Shown here piece by piece: positions 1 to 9,563 of a stretch of DNA of 64,000 bases (within the stretch, counting starts at the first letter, position 1; each line of letters opens with the position of its first letter). Below the pieces are notes generated by a model. It did not search any database. It worked only from the letters and a program-made list of their open reading frames with translations, and had not been told where the DNA came from. A program made the translations under genes and the position numbers. The DNA comes from Aradus depressus (taxonomy: Eukaryota; Arthropoda; Insecta; Hemiptera; Aradidae): positions 25,938,051 to 26,002,050 of the forward strand of contig OY759218.1 of assembly GCA_963662175.1 (NCBI GenBank), given 5' to 3'.

Positions 1-40
1 ATGGCTCATAGCGTATATTTCACGTTTGACCATCCTTAAA
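1..40 (+). repeat. fragment of an RTE-like element tail
   Basis: The first 40 bases resemble 37095-37133 (shared blocks CATAGCGTATA and CCATCCTTA). The 37-kb copy continues into a GTTCAGCCGTTTTCGAGTGAT-like stretch, a motif I associate with the 3' ends of RTE-type LINEs and SINEs mobilised by them. This is only a fragment cut by the window edge, and the class is inferred. Confidence 0.3.
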
Positions 41-52
41 ATAATCTACATG

Positions 53-486
53 AGTAGGTATAATATCTATGTCCTGGAACTGGAAATAACGTCATCCAGT
101 GAGGTGGAAGGAGGGGGTGCTCAGTGGGTTGGGCCGAAGGAGGGGGTGCTCAGAGGGATGGGACCTGAGGGGGTGCTCATTCGAGCTGGGGATGTACATG
201 GGGTGCTCTCTGGATACGCCTCGAATTTTTGGGTGAAGGTAATGGGAGGGGAATGAGTGGGGAGGGGGATGGTAGGGGAGGGGGTGCTCAGAGGGGGATG
301 GGACCGAAGGAGGGGGTGCTCATTCGAGCTGGGGAGGTACATCTGAGAGAGCGCGAGCGTTGGTTAAGGCTAGGTTTTAGTGGTTGGAGCTGGTTAGAGC
401 TGGGTCAGCGGTTGCTATACTTTCTCCATACATCCACCTCACTGGATTGCGTCACTTCCTGTTCCAGGACAGATATTATACCTACT
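53..486. mobile_element. MITE with about 54-bp terminal inverted repeats and G-rich core
   Basis: The left end (from 53, AGTAGGTATAATATC) and the right end (to 486) are inverted copies over about 54 bp with a few differences. Both ends are flanked by TACATG (47-52 and 487-492), which looks like a 6-bp target-site duplication. The interior repeats a GGAGGGGGTGCTCA motif (about 108-330). No transposase is encoded. The reading frames across the core follow the short G-rich repeat and are not genes. The superfamily is not assigned. Confidence 0.65.
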
Positions 487-492
487 TACATG

Positions 493-1399
493 TTCCATGA
501 ATTTAAGTCTAGCGACTTCCTCATGGTTTGTGGACATTTGTAACCTCTTCATCTTTTTTGGGAATGATTATGTTTCTGCCTTGGTTTAAATTTTTCTTTG
601 TAGGAACACATTCTTACGCCGAACAAAACTTTTTCAAACGTCAAGTTTTGCTGACTCAATCAACTTCTAAGCAGGACAATTTTTTCTGAAAACATATGAC
701 TGGCATTTGTTGTGGCCGACATTCCCTTCGAAATACACGAACCGAAATATCCCAGATGAGAGAACGCTCCGTAAGAATTACCTAAATTTTTGTTATCAAA
801 AAACATTACAAATACTTAAGGAACACGTAGGCAACAACTATGTGGATGTATATTAATGTAACATGTTAATATAAAAAAAATTAATAAATCGTGTCTGTTT
901 AATAAAAATTAGTCTTTTGTTTTTTTCAATTTTAATTTTTTACTGCATAAAACTCATATTTCGACATGTTTTACAACATATTTTAATAAATTATACTGCA
1001 TATTACTTGCATATTTTATGGCATATTTTGGCAGTTGTTACTGCACAAAAATCCGGTCTCTATTCATATATATATATGTATATATATTCATATATATATA
1101 TATATATATTGTATATATATATATATTACATGGAAGTAAACGGACATGATCTGGAAACATTTATTTGTCGAAATATCGGAGAAAAAACGTTTAAATTAGA
1201 AAAATTGGGTACTTAGTTTCTTTAGAGGGAAGGTGGAGGGGATAGAGTAGGGGGAAGGGACGGTTTCTGCCGAGGGTCAGCGCTGCTGTCGCTCTCTTCC
1301 AACGTCATATCACAAAAATCTAGTTTTCTGACATTACATGACCTGAGATTTCTTTTTATGTTGTGAAGAGTTACAAGATACAAGAATATTTTATTATTG
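493..1399. other. AT-rich intergenic DNA with a TA microsatellite
   Basis: No gene is recognised. A (TA)n-rich stretch lies at about 1064-1127. The reading frame through it is low complexity. The rest is unassigned. Confidence 0.5.
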
Positions 1400-1988
1400 C
1401 GGTTTGTTCTATTGCAAGCAAATACTTTTGAATGTAAGTTTAATATATTTAGTCCCGACAAAATTTGGAGAAGGCGTAATGAGGAGCTGAATCCAAAAAA
1501 TTTAAAACCAATAGTAAAACATGGGGGTGGCTCAGTGATGGTGTGGGGGTGTAGGGCGTCTAGTGGAATTGGTGAACTGGTTTTCATTGAAACCACCATG
1601 ACTGGAAAAGTTTATGCCGAATTACTAAGGAGCAATTTGAAAAAGAGTGCTGAAAAACTTGGGATTTTACGGACTTTTCATTTTTACCAAGACAACGATC
1701 CGAAACACACCTGTGAATTGGTACGTACTTGGCTTTTGTATAACTGCCCTAAAGTTATGAAACCCCCCCCAATCGCCCGATCTCAACCCAATTGAACACG
1801 TATGGGGTGAGCTCGACAGGAAAATTCGATTAACACCCATTGCTTCAAAAAACGAATTGAAACAAAAGTTATTAGAAGGGTGGGGTAAAATATCTCCAAA
1901 TTTCACCAAAAAATTAGTTTCATCATCATTGCCGAATCGAATGAAAGATGTTATTACACAAAAAGGTACCCAACCAAATATTAATTAA
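1400..1988 (+). pseudogene. Tc1-like transposase, 5'-truncated and frameshifted
   Basis: This encodes the catalytic half of a Tc1/mariner-superfamily DDE transposase, which would cut and paste its own element. Visible motifs are KHGGGSVMVWG (about 1519-1551), YQDNDPKHT with the second catalytic aspartate (about 1686-1712) and, in another frame, QSPDLNPIEHVWGELD with the catalytic glutamate. The reading frame breaks at a run of eight C (1763-1770), so the two halves cannot be read together. The first catalytic aspartate and the DNA-binding N-terminus are missing; only about KFNIFSPDKIWRR onward is recognisable. The second frame ends in TAA at 1986-1988. The spacing of the last D and E fits the DD34E Tc1 group, allowing for the indel. 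It is a dead copy. Confidence 0.85.
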
Positions 1989-2039
1989 CATTATGGTTTT
2001 TGAATTTGTGAAATCGTAAAAAAAACATTGAATTTATTT

Positions 2040-2292
2040 ATAGTTGTTTACATTTTTGTCCGAAAATTTTTGTTACCTACATTACTTGTTATAAAATTTA
2101 TTAAATTAAAATATTTATTTGTTCTAATCAAAGCTGTTTTTCCTTTATCCTAACCCACTTTTGAATTCTTATTCTTGATTGAAAAATGGCTTTAATTATT
2201 TTTTTAAATTATTTTTTATTACTTGTGCATTTAATTATTATAATTTTTTATTGAAAAATCAAACCGTCCGAACATTTTTGTTACTGACTGTA
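2040..2292. mobile_element. probable right end of the Tc1-like element
   Basis: CCGTCCGAACATTTTTGTTACTGACTG ends at 2290 and is followed by TA (2291-2292). The end CAGTCAGTAAC (complement) followed by a TA dinucleotide fits Tc1 inverted-repeat ends. A related copy (TTTTTGTCCGAAAATTTTTGTTACC) lies at about 2053-2080, suggesting subterminal repeats. No matching left end was found, so the element is 5'-truncated. Confidence 0.45.
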
Positions 2293-3048
2293 TGTACAGT
2301 AGTTATACCTAATATGTTGTAAGTACAATCAAAAAATTGTTTTGGCGATCGTACGATCTTTCGACATTTGTTCATTTATTTAAATCCGAACGCTTTAATT
2401 TCACAACACAATTCGAGTTTGCACGAAATTTGACTTAAGGATTGATAAGACAAAAACACATTGAGCTCTGACTGCTAGTGGTAGAAGAAGCGGATGTTTA
2501 CTTAGTTCCAGTCTTTTCGCTTCCCAGAAAATAAAACAAACAACTAGGACCGAGAATGATCACAATAGCTGTTTTTTTTTTTTTTGTTTTTTTTTCATTT
2601 TGAGAACAACCAGCTAAAAAATTATTCTCCGTTACGATCTCGACATTGATCATAATAAACGAAATATTGATAACAATAAACGGAAAAATCTCTTTTATAT
2701 TGGTATTGCGTGAGCCCGTTCCAAGCCATTTTGAACACATTAAGCGGTGTGTACTGTAACTTGAACTAAGCAAGTACTTTGTCGGTGACTCACCGCCGGA
2801 CTTGTTTTAAATACAGACTGTACAATATAACCCACTTTTAGATTGCCGAGAGGACTACATCTCGGTGTTGTTAGTCTGAGTTGTGTGACGGGGTACATTT
2901 CTTTATCTGCTCCAAAGAGGAAGTGGTTGACAGGAAACAAATGTCAGCTTCACATAACAAGAAAACAGTCGTTCATGAATCATACCCAACCTGATTACCC
3001 AGCATGCATTACCCAACCTGATTACCCAGCGTGCATCATTCAATTAAG
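2293..3048. other. unassigned AT-rich DNA
   Basis: No gene recognised. The only structure seen is a short tandem duplication containing ACCCAACCTGATTACCCAGC at about 2985-3034. Confidence 0.4.
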
Positions 3049-3230
3049 TTTTTGCTCTCCCTCAGAAATCAATTTAACGATTTGGGTGAAAATCAATATG
3101 AAACTTATTCAGGGTCTTCTGAATCCTCAAACTAAATTTCGTGTTTATACATACCTTACATAGACAGTTAAAAGGGTTTTTCAATACAATCCCCCTCCTC
3201 TAGTCCCCCCCTCCCTTCGGGATGTGATAA
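3040..3230 (+). repeat. family M dispersed repeat, diverged fragment
   Basis: It matches the first half of family M (best copy 43812-44515): TTTTTGCTCTCCCTC, then a CTTCTGAATC block, a TTTCGTG block and a C/T-rich CCCCCTCCTC stretch in the same order. It is strongly diverged and has no clear ends. Confidence 0.5.
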
Positions 3231-3928
3231 TTAAATATATGTAAAATAAAAATTGAAATAAACAAATATTAAATAAAATTAAATAATAAATATTACCACA
3301 TTTCCTGTAGAAATTATAGCTGGTCTTCTACTAAATTTTTATTTCTACAGTAATTTCCGAAAAGGACCCTAAAAAAATATCGAAAGTTCTAGACGTGCAA
3401 TTTTGAAGAAAGTGCAAGTATTAAAAAAAAATTCAATTAATAATTATTTCATTTGGGTTTCTTCTAAAGGTACTAAAGAAATGCCATCTTCTTTTTCTAA
3501 ATTTGCAAAAATGTTCAATCCAATCCAAAGGTATAAATTATCTTACTGGTTTCACAGGGAAAACGAATAGCATAGAATAAGAGAACAAATATTGGGTTTA
3601 TTTGTCTAAACCTACATTGTAATAAAATCAAAATATCAATAAAATTACTTACAATAAAAATCTTACAAACTAATTTCTATATTTTCTTTAGTCTCTTTTC
3701 TTTTTAAATATTGTGGACATTCTTTAATTCAATATTATTTTGGGCATATAAAAATATAAATAATTAAAAGTACCTTTGCGCATCTACTTCACTGTTATTT
3801 TCACTCCTACATGGTTCACTACACCTTAACCCTAAAAACAACTCTCTCTCTCGACTGTCCACCTCCACATCTCAACTTAGACTCTGAAAACTGGCATTAT
3901 TGCAGAGATATTGTGAAATAATTCAAAT

Positions 3929-4167
3929 GAACTTGAAAGAAATAAAACTTGTTTATTTATGATATTGTCTAATTTCACCAACTATATTTACATGGGAGCA
4001 CTTTCGGTATTTCTACCATCCTCAGCCAAAAGCATAAGAGATAAGACTGTCTTATCTCTTATGCTTTTGGCTGAGGATGGGAGAAATACCGAAAGTACTC
4101 CCATGTAAATATAGTTGGTGAAATTAGACAATATCATAAATAAACAAGTTTTATTTCTTTCAAGTTC
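3929..4167. repeat. near-perfect palindrome carrying two hammerhead-like motifs
   Basis: Two 119-bp arms (3929-4047 and 4049-4167) are inverted copies around one central base, with only a few mismatches. Each arm carries CTGAGGA, a small hairpin, GAAA and AGTRCTC in outward order (plus strand 4071-4100, minus strand 3996-4025). The same module recurs at 7290-7895 and 30757-30929. I infer head-to-head terminal repeats of a Penelope-like retroelement. Confidence 0.8.
4071..4100 (+). ncRNA. hammerhead-ribozyme-like motif (arm copy)
   Basis: CTGAGGA at 4071, GAAA at 4091-4094, and an AGTACT self-complementary helix III followed by C at 4100. Helix I can form between TGG (4068-4070) and CCA (4101-4103). 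Helix II is weak in this copy: the other arm has GGTA/TACC with an AGAA-type loop, while this one reads GGGA opposite TACC. Cleavage activity is not shown. Confidence 0.45.
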
Positions 4168-4379
4168 AACTTAGACTGTTTTTCTCTATTAGAACAGCTG
4201 ATCGTCATTTTTTGTGATCCATTCATTGGTTTTTCATATTTCGTTTTAAAACAAAATGCAACTAGTCCATCTTTGTATATTTATTCACTAATATAAGTTA
4301 CTTCACTCCTAACAGCTGTTCTCACACAAATAATAATAATTGATTTTATAATATATTAATAATCTTATGTGTGTAATTT

Positions 4380-4715
4380 TTTTACATCACAGGGATTAGG
4401 TGATATGGGGTTGCTTAATGCTAAAACTCTAATAACTGCTGAAGTAATGACTATATTGACACGAAATTTTTTATCTGGATTCAGAATGCATTAATGACGA
4501 AACGTTTTCAGAGAAATCTAACAAAGGGGAGAGTGGGATCAAAGGTAGGCATTTCAACTCAAAAACTTTAATAACTACCGATGTAATGAATGTACTGACA
4601 CGAGATTTTAATGAGGGTTCAGAAATTCCTGAGTGACACACCTATTGATTTTCAGAGCGGAAACGTAGTTATTTCGCGCTGGGGAATTAAATTGCTGGCG
4701 ATTCACCGATGAATT
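4380..4715 (-). repeat. family M dispersed repeat, minus orientation
   Basis: Read on the minus strand it starts with CGGTGAATCGCCAGC near 4708 and contains the family's AATCAATAGGTGT and TACATTCATTACATCGGTAG blocks. These match the start of the copies at 41480 and 43812. It is non-coding. Confidence 0.6.
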
Positions 4716-4734
4716 ATTGTTAGAAGGCTTTTTC

Positions 4735-4890
4735 ATTATTTTTTTATTTTTATTATATTTTTTTGCCCAAAGGTACTTTTTATTTATTTATACATATAGA
4801 CAAATGTTAAATAGGCTACCTCCTCCCAGAAGACGGAGTCTGAGTGTGGGAGGGGAAGCAGTCAGCTAGGATCGCTGTTAATAATTATAA
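4735..4890 (-). mobile_element. LINE 3' end (distal part), minus orientation
   Basis: CTCCCACTCAGACTCCGTCTTCTGG-type sequence (on the minus strand) also occurs at 39278-39310, and the tail here is A-rich. With 5385-5820 it forms one minus-oriented LINE 3' region split by the Harbinger-like insertion at 4901-5382. Confidence 0.65.
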
Positions 4891-4900
4891 TTAGACATAT

Positions 4901-5382
4901 TCATTCTATCTTATTCAATATTTTGTGGGGCGTTCAAAAGTTTTCTGAAAGTTTAGAAAATTTTTGCGGACCTGACAATATTTTGTAGCATGAGAGCGCA
5001 GTGTGAGGATATTTTGATAAAGTGTAGGTTCCAAGCTCAGTTCGCGAAGTAGGTTACGATGACCATGGATCGGTCGCTTCTTCAAATAATTCCTGACCCA
5101 CACTCTTTTCTTCTTATTATTTAAAGACTCCTTCAACACTGCACACAATACAACTACGCTACTTTCAACTTCCGGGTTTGCCCTGGGCAAAGAAACGTAT
5201 GCGGCTATGGCTGAGTACAACGCGATGCGCCCTGCTTCCATCACGAATGTTTAGTCGACACTCAAATTTTGTGCAATGTTTGTAGTGTGAGGGGTCCACG
5301 ACTATTTAATATTTTGTACAAAAATAAGCTCAATATTTGTGCTCAAAATTTTGAGCGAAATTTTGGCAGTGTGAGGGCCCCT
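4901..5382 (-). mobile_element. PIF/Harbinger-like fragment inserted in a LINE 3' UTR
   Basis: A minus-strand frame (5244 down to 4915) encodes KKKRVWVRNYLKKRPIHG, then RNLLRELSLEPTLYQNIL. This resembles the N-terminal part of PIF/Harbinger transposases (WVR...R...G...L..EL). The frame ends without the DDE nuclease domain. The right end reads GTGTGAGGGCCCCT up to 5382. TTAGACATAT occurs at both borders (4891-4900 and 5383-5392), a 10-bp direct repeat longer than the 3 bp typical of Harbinger. No inverted repeat is seen at the left end, so the copy is truncated or the class call is imperfect. Confidence 0.55.
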
Positions 5383-5384
5383 TT

Positions 5385-5511
5385 AGACATATATCAATAA
5401 AAAGAAAAAAGAAATTAGATATAATCAATAATAATAATGAGAATAATAATACGAGTGGACATGACAGTAACTTGATAAATTAATAAAGTACATATTAAGA
5501 TAGAAGAATCC
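5385..5511 (-). mobile_element. LINE 3' UTR (proximal part)
   Basis: Its complement matches 39055-39180: both contain CTTAGGGATTCTTCTATCTTAAT and the following ATT-rich stretch. It is continuous with the reverse transcriptase remnant at 5512-5820. Confidence 0.65.
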
Positions 5512-5820
5512 CTAAGAATAAAGAATGGGGAAAACAGCAGAAACTTGCGTAGTAGGAAATGTAGCAGGAACATTCAAAATGGTCTTTATAACTAGTTTTT
5601 GGGCGGTCACCAGCGGCTGGACAGCTGAAGCTGTTGAACCGCCCCAAGCCATGATCCCATAATCTAACATTGAACCTATGTAGGCGTGATAGATATTTTT
5701 CAGATCCTTGACAGGTAAGACTTCCCGCAGGGTTCTAAATGCAAAAAACATACTCCTTACTTTCCTTGTTACTTGCTGGATGTGAAAGGCCCAATTTAAT
5801 CTAGAGTCTACTTGTGTTTA
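5512..5820 (-). pseudogene. non-LTR reverse transcriptase C-terminal remnant
   Basis: The minus-strand translation contains DSRLNWAFHIQQVTRKV, then LREVLPVKDLKNIYHAYIGS and LDYGIMAWGG. These are typical of the RT thumb region of LINEs in the CR1/Jockey range (LPVKDLKNIYHAYI...LDYGI..WG). It ends at a stop near 5515 and has no upstream catalytic palm (YADD) in the window. The 3' UTR that follows is shared with the copy at 39055-39374, so both come from one LINE family. It is 5'-truncated and non-functional. Confidence 0.75.
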
Positions 5821-6310
5821 AAACATCCAAAAGTCAAACAATTAATTGGAAAATAATGATTGTACCATTAAATGTCATTTACAATTCTTTTCATTTTCAA
5901 ATTTTTAATTAATGCAATTAGGAAATCGAAAAATAATTTTGTTTTCAGTGGAGACAATGAAAAGACAAATGAGACTATAAATATCTCAATTTCCACAAAA
6001 ATATGGTTTAAGCAGTTTTACCGTAAAGTGTGGATACATTAACGTTTCAACATCCTGAGTTGCCCCCAAGTCGCGCGACTCCATGCGAATAGCACCATCG
6101 AGTCGCTCCATGTGTCACTACACTTTGGGTTTCCAGTACCCAACCATTTTATCCATAGTGGGATTTCGAGATCCTTGAGTTTGATTCATTACGGAATATT
6201 TTACTTGCAAACTACTGAAATTATTTTCATATTATACTAGTTGTAATCGAAGTTGCGAATCACTGGGCCTACGAGAAATAAAACATGTTATTATATTTTA
6301 AAATGTAAGC
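5821..6310. other. unassigned DNA with an internal duplicate at 6961-7090
   Basis: No gene seen. About 6180-6300 (TTGATTCATTACGGAATATTTTACTTG through AATAAAACATGTTATTATATTT) recurs at about 6975-7095, so a roughly 120-bp segment is directly repeated on both sides of the 6311-6807 structure. Confidence 0.5.
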
Positions 6311-6743
6311 TCTGGAGAGAAGAGAAAAAACTGAACGGGCTGGCTAAATGACTCACTTCTTCCAATGATCCAAAATTATAAAAAAAAATCTGTACTTCGC
6401 TAGAATCATTCATATAAGTGCTTGTCTTCTAAGCTCAAGAACGTGGGTTCGAAACCCGACCGAGTTCCTTAGTTTATTTTATCTGGGAGGTAAAATAAAC
6501 TTGAGCACGCCGTCCGTGATGGTCCCGAGCCTGTACGACGTCAGGTACTCGTTAAAGACCCCTGCTCTAGGTGAATACAAATTTAGGGTAGGCAAAATTT
6601 AGGACTCCCACTGGGTAGATAGGGTGGCTCAGAAGACAAGCACTTATATGAATGATTCTAGTGAAGTACAGAATTTTTTTATAATTTTGGATCATTGAAA
6701 GTGTCCAGTGAGTCATTTAGCCAGCCCGCTCAGCTTTCTCTTT
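6311..6743. repeat. inverted repeat that includes SINE 5' flank and head
   Basis: The left arm (about 6311-6436) and right arm (about 6613-6743) are inverted copies, for example GGGCTGGCTAAATGACTCA on the plus strand and its complement at 6707-6725. The arms cover the 5' flank, the target-site copy and the first bases of the SINE, so the inverted copy arose after or with SINE insertion. Confidence 0.75.
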
Positions 6744-6807
6744 TCCCTGCAGCTTTGCTTACGCCGTAGTTAAAGCCCGGGCATGAGTCATAAAACCTAA
6801 TCTAACC
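6418..6807 (+). mobile_element. tRNA-derived SINE, 5'-truncated, disrupted by an inverted copy of its own flank
   Basis: It carries the tRNA-like B box (GGGTTCGAAACCC at 6447-6459), the family's central block (TTATTTTATCTGGGAGGTAAAATAAAC), and its 3' end (AAAGCCCGGGCATGAGTCATAAAACC, to 6807). TCATTCATATAA flanks it at 6406-6417 and 6808-6819, a 12-bp target-site duplication. The segment 6613-6743 is the inverted flank and replaces the expected SINE middle. Confidence 0.8.
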
Positions 6808-7289
6808 TCATTCATATAAAACATAGATGCATTTATCAATACACGTATAAATATACGTGTAAGTATACACCACTCTTCGAAGGTCCCGGAATTTTTGAAA
6901 TTAACAAAATATCTTTAAAATTATATAAAGAAAGTGGTGAGGCATAAAAAAAAATTTTTATGCCTCACCACTTTTTGATTCATTAAGGAATATTTTACTT
7001 GTAAACTACTGAAATTATTCTCATATTATACTAGTTGTAATCGAAGTTGCGAATCACTGGACCTACGATAAATAAAACATGTTATTATATTTATTATTAA
7101 TTATTGCATTTATGCTGTGAGGGGAGTGGGTATGTGACACACCGCCTCAGGGACTTTATTGAAATTAACAGAATATCTACATATATAAGTTATGAACCAA
7201 GGCCATGTGGCACCCGAAATTTACTTTATAGGAGGGGGATCTTTCAAAGAGAATTGAAAAGAAATAAAGAAAAACATATGTTTTAAAAA

Positions 7290-7895
7290 AATATTGTGTT
7301 TCACAAAATATATATAATATGGGAGTATTTTCGGTATTGCTACCATCTTCAGCCACGACTAAACAAACCTACTAAATGGAAGTTCAACCAGTTTAAAATC
7401 CAAACGGTACCCTTTTTTCAGCCCCCACGGGTTTTTTTCCCTGTCCCTCCTGTACAGTTGTCTTAAAATATCGAAAACATTAAAAATAAAAATTCGTCTC
7501 AAATTGAAATCATAATAATAAAAGAAAAAATTTGAAATAGTACGTGCTGATTTAAATACAAATATATATATGCATATAAAAAATAAACCAAAGATGACAA
7601 TAATAAATACTATATGAATACATGTAAAAATACATAAAATAAAGGTACACAGTTTTTTGAGGAAGTAGGTACGTATACATAGAGACTGGAGGATTATATT
7701 ATTGGCGATAAAAGGCTTAACTGTTCAGAAGGGACTGGGAAAAACCCCGTGGGGGCAAAAAAAAGGGTACCGTTTCGATTGTAAACTGGTTGAACTTCCA
7801 TTTAGTATTTGTTAAGTTTTGGCTGAAGATGGTAGCAATACCGAAAGTACTCCCATATTACCTATATATATATTTTGTGAAATAGACAATTTTTT
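7290..7895. repeat. long inverted repeat with hammerhead-like motifs in both arms
   Basis: The arms are about 7290-7450 and 7735-7895, sharing TTGAACTTCCATTTAGTA and the CACGGGGTTTTT/AAAAACCCCGTG block in inverse orientation. The plus motif at 7823-7852 is intact: CTGAAGA, then GGTA-GCAA-TACC, GAAA, AGTACTC, with helix I TGG/CCA. The minus motif (7323-7352) has a mutated helix III. It is inferred to be a Penelope-like terminal-repeat structure. Confidence 0.75.
7823..7852 (+). ncRNA. hammerhead-ribozyme-like motif
   Basis: CTGAAGA (7823-7829), one extra base, helix II GGTA/TACC closed by GCAA, GAAA at 7843-7846, and helix III from the self-complementary AGTACT followed by C at the predicted cleavage position. 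Helix I forms from TGG (7820-7822) and CCA (7853-7855). The extra base between the CTGANGA box and helix II departs from the textbook core, but it is present in every version in this window. Confidence 0.55.
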
Positions 7896-7959
7896 TTTTT
7901 TTTTCAAAAATAAGATGGTTTTATTTATTTTCTTAGTTATGCTTTCGTTGACTTCCTGA

Positions 7960-8332
7960 GTTCCTCTTCACACCCATTATACATTTTGTGTCAATAAATT
8001 CATTAGATCGGCAGTCATAAGTTTTTGAGTTGAGCCCCCTCTTCTAAACCCACCTTCCTTTCGGCCGATTTCACTGAAAATTAACAGGTATGGTGTTTTA
8101 ACTTTAAACATGAAATTACATGTCGATACAATCATTTCATATTTATATATGAAATTTTATAAATTCGTGTCGATACATTCATTCTATCGGGAGTTATCGT
8201 GTTCAAATACACACATACAGACAGAAATTAAACATTTTCATTTTTGGAATCAGGTCGGAAAACATGAAATTCCGCTAAAAACTTCTGAATTCCGATAACT
8301 TCCCCTTATTTCGTATAGCTAGGGAAGTAAAC
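7960..8332 (+). repeat. family M dispersed repeat
   Basis: It contains AAATTCATTAGATCGGCAGT, ATTTCACTGAAAATTAACAGG, CGATACATTCATTCTATCGGG and the 3' end ACTTCCCC...TATAGCTAGGGAAGTA (to about 8328), in the same order as other family M copies. It is non-coding. Confidence 0.7.
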
Positions 8333-9563
8333 AAAAAAATGGTTCTTGCCTAGTTGAAGCAGTGAGATCAAACTACCAAGTTAATAGATTACTATATTAT
8401 TGTAGAGGATTTCATGCTCTCTCTCTTCAATTTATTAATGAAGCAATTTTGTCGTCAGAAGTACCATTACAGAGTAAAAGTCGAAAAACAATTTCCGCAA
8501 GCTATTTTTTCAAGATGGCGGACACCAAAAGATAAAATTCAGGGTCATGCCCGATCTGGACTAAATGGAGCTGGTCTCAGAAGTCACTGTGCAAAGCTCC
8601 ATGCCTCTATCACGCCTCTACCCCCACCACCTCAACCCAGCGCTATCCGTTGACTACCCGCACAGAAAAGCGGACCACCCTGAACTATCGAAATCCACCC
8701 CTAAGGATGACCACTGATCCACAAAATTGGTGGACCCTCACGAATGACCTAAGTTACTCTCAATAACTCAAAAAAATCACCATGAGTAGGAACCTTACAC
8801 CTAAGACAATCCCAAACTCAAATTTCTCACCCTATCATATTCCTAATCATGAGATGGCGGAGCATGAAAATACCTAACAAAAAATGGCATACTTTCACAC
8901 ATTCAAAGTATTTGTACTTGCTTTAATTCAACCCATAGACTTGTAGAGTATGGATCATTAAAGTTTGCTATATTCTCAAAATAATATTGATCCTTTTTCC
9001 CCTAAATTACATTATAAATGAATAATTTCTTCATAAGTAAGAGCTTAACTGCAACACAAAAAGATAAATTATTTTATATTTTTGAACATTAACCCATAAA
9101 GATATCGAAAAAATATGTAAAAAAGTAAAAAGAAAGAATAGTTTATAAGCTTTAATTCTCAACAAAGATGCGAAATCCAACCAATAGAACCAGAGATATA
9201 ATCATGAAAGCCGGTTCCACCATTTTGAAAGTTCGCCAAAAATCTATGCCTGACGGACCTATATAACAATAATCAGAAGATATTAGCTGCGGTACACTTT
9301 TAGTATACGGCATACTCTGGACTATCAACTGTAGGTGAAGTCAGGCGCGCGGATCCAGAGGCAGTTTTGGGGGTGTTAGAAGTTCTAACGAGGTGGGGGG
9401 GGGGGGGGGGGGGAGGGGGGAGGTGGTAAGAATAAATACAAAGTGTTTAGGTTGTGGGCAGACAGATAACGAAAGAAAACAATTAACATCACAAGGAGGG
9501 ACACAACTAAAAGACAGGAAGAAAGACTATCAATAGCGTGTAATAGGCTGCCAATTGTAGGGA
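8333..9563. other. unassigned DNA with a long G tract
   Basis: No gene recognised. A G tract of about 20 bases starts near 9393 and is followed by GA-rich sequence. Such runs recur across the window. The remaining sequence shows no recognised element. Confidence 0.4.

Noticed and set aside
1064..1216. Membrane-like frame YIYMYIYSYIYIYIL
   Set aside because: Translation of a TA microsatellite.
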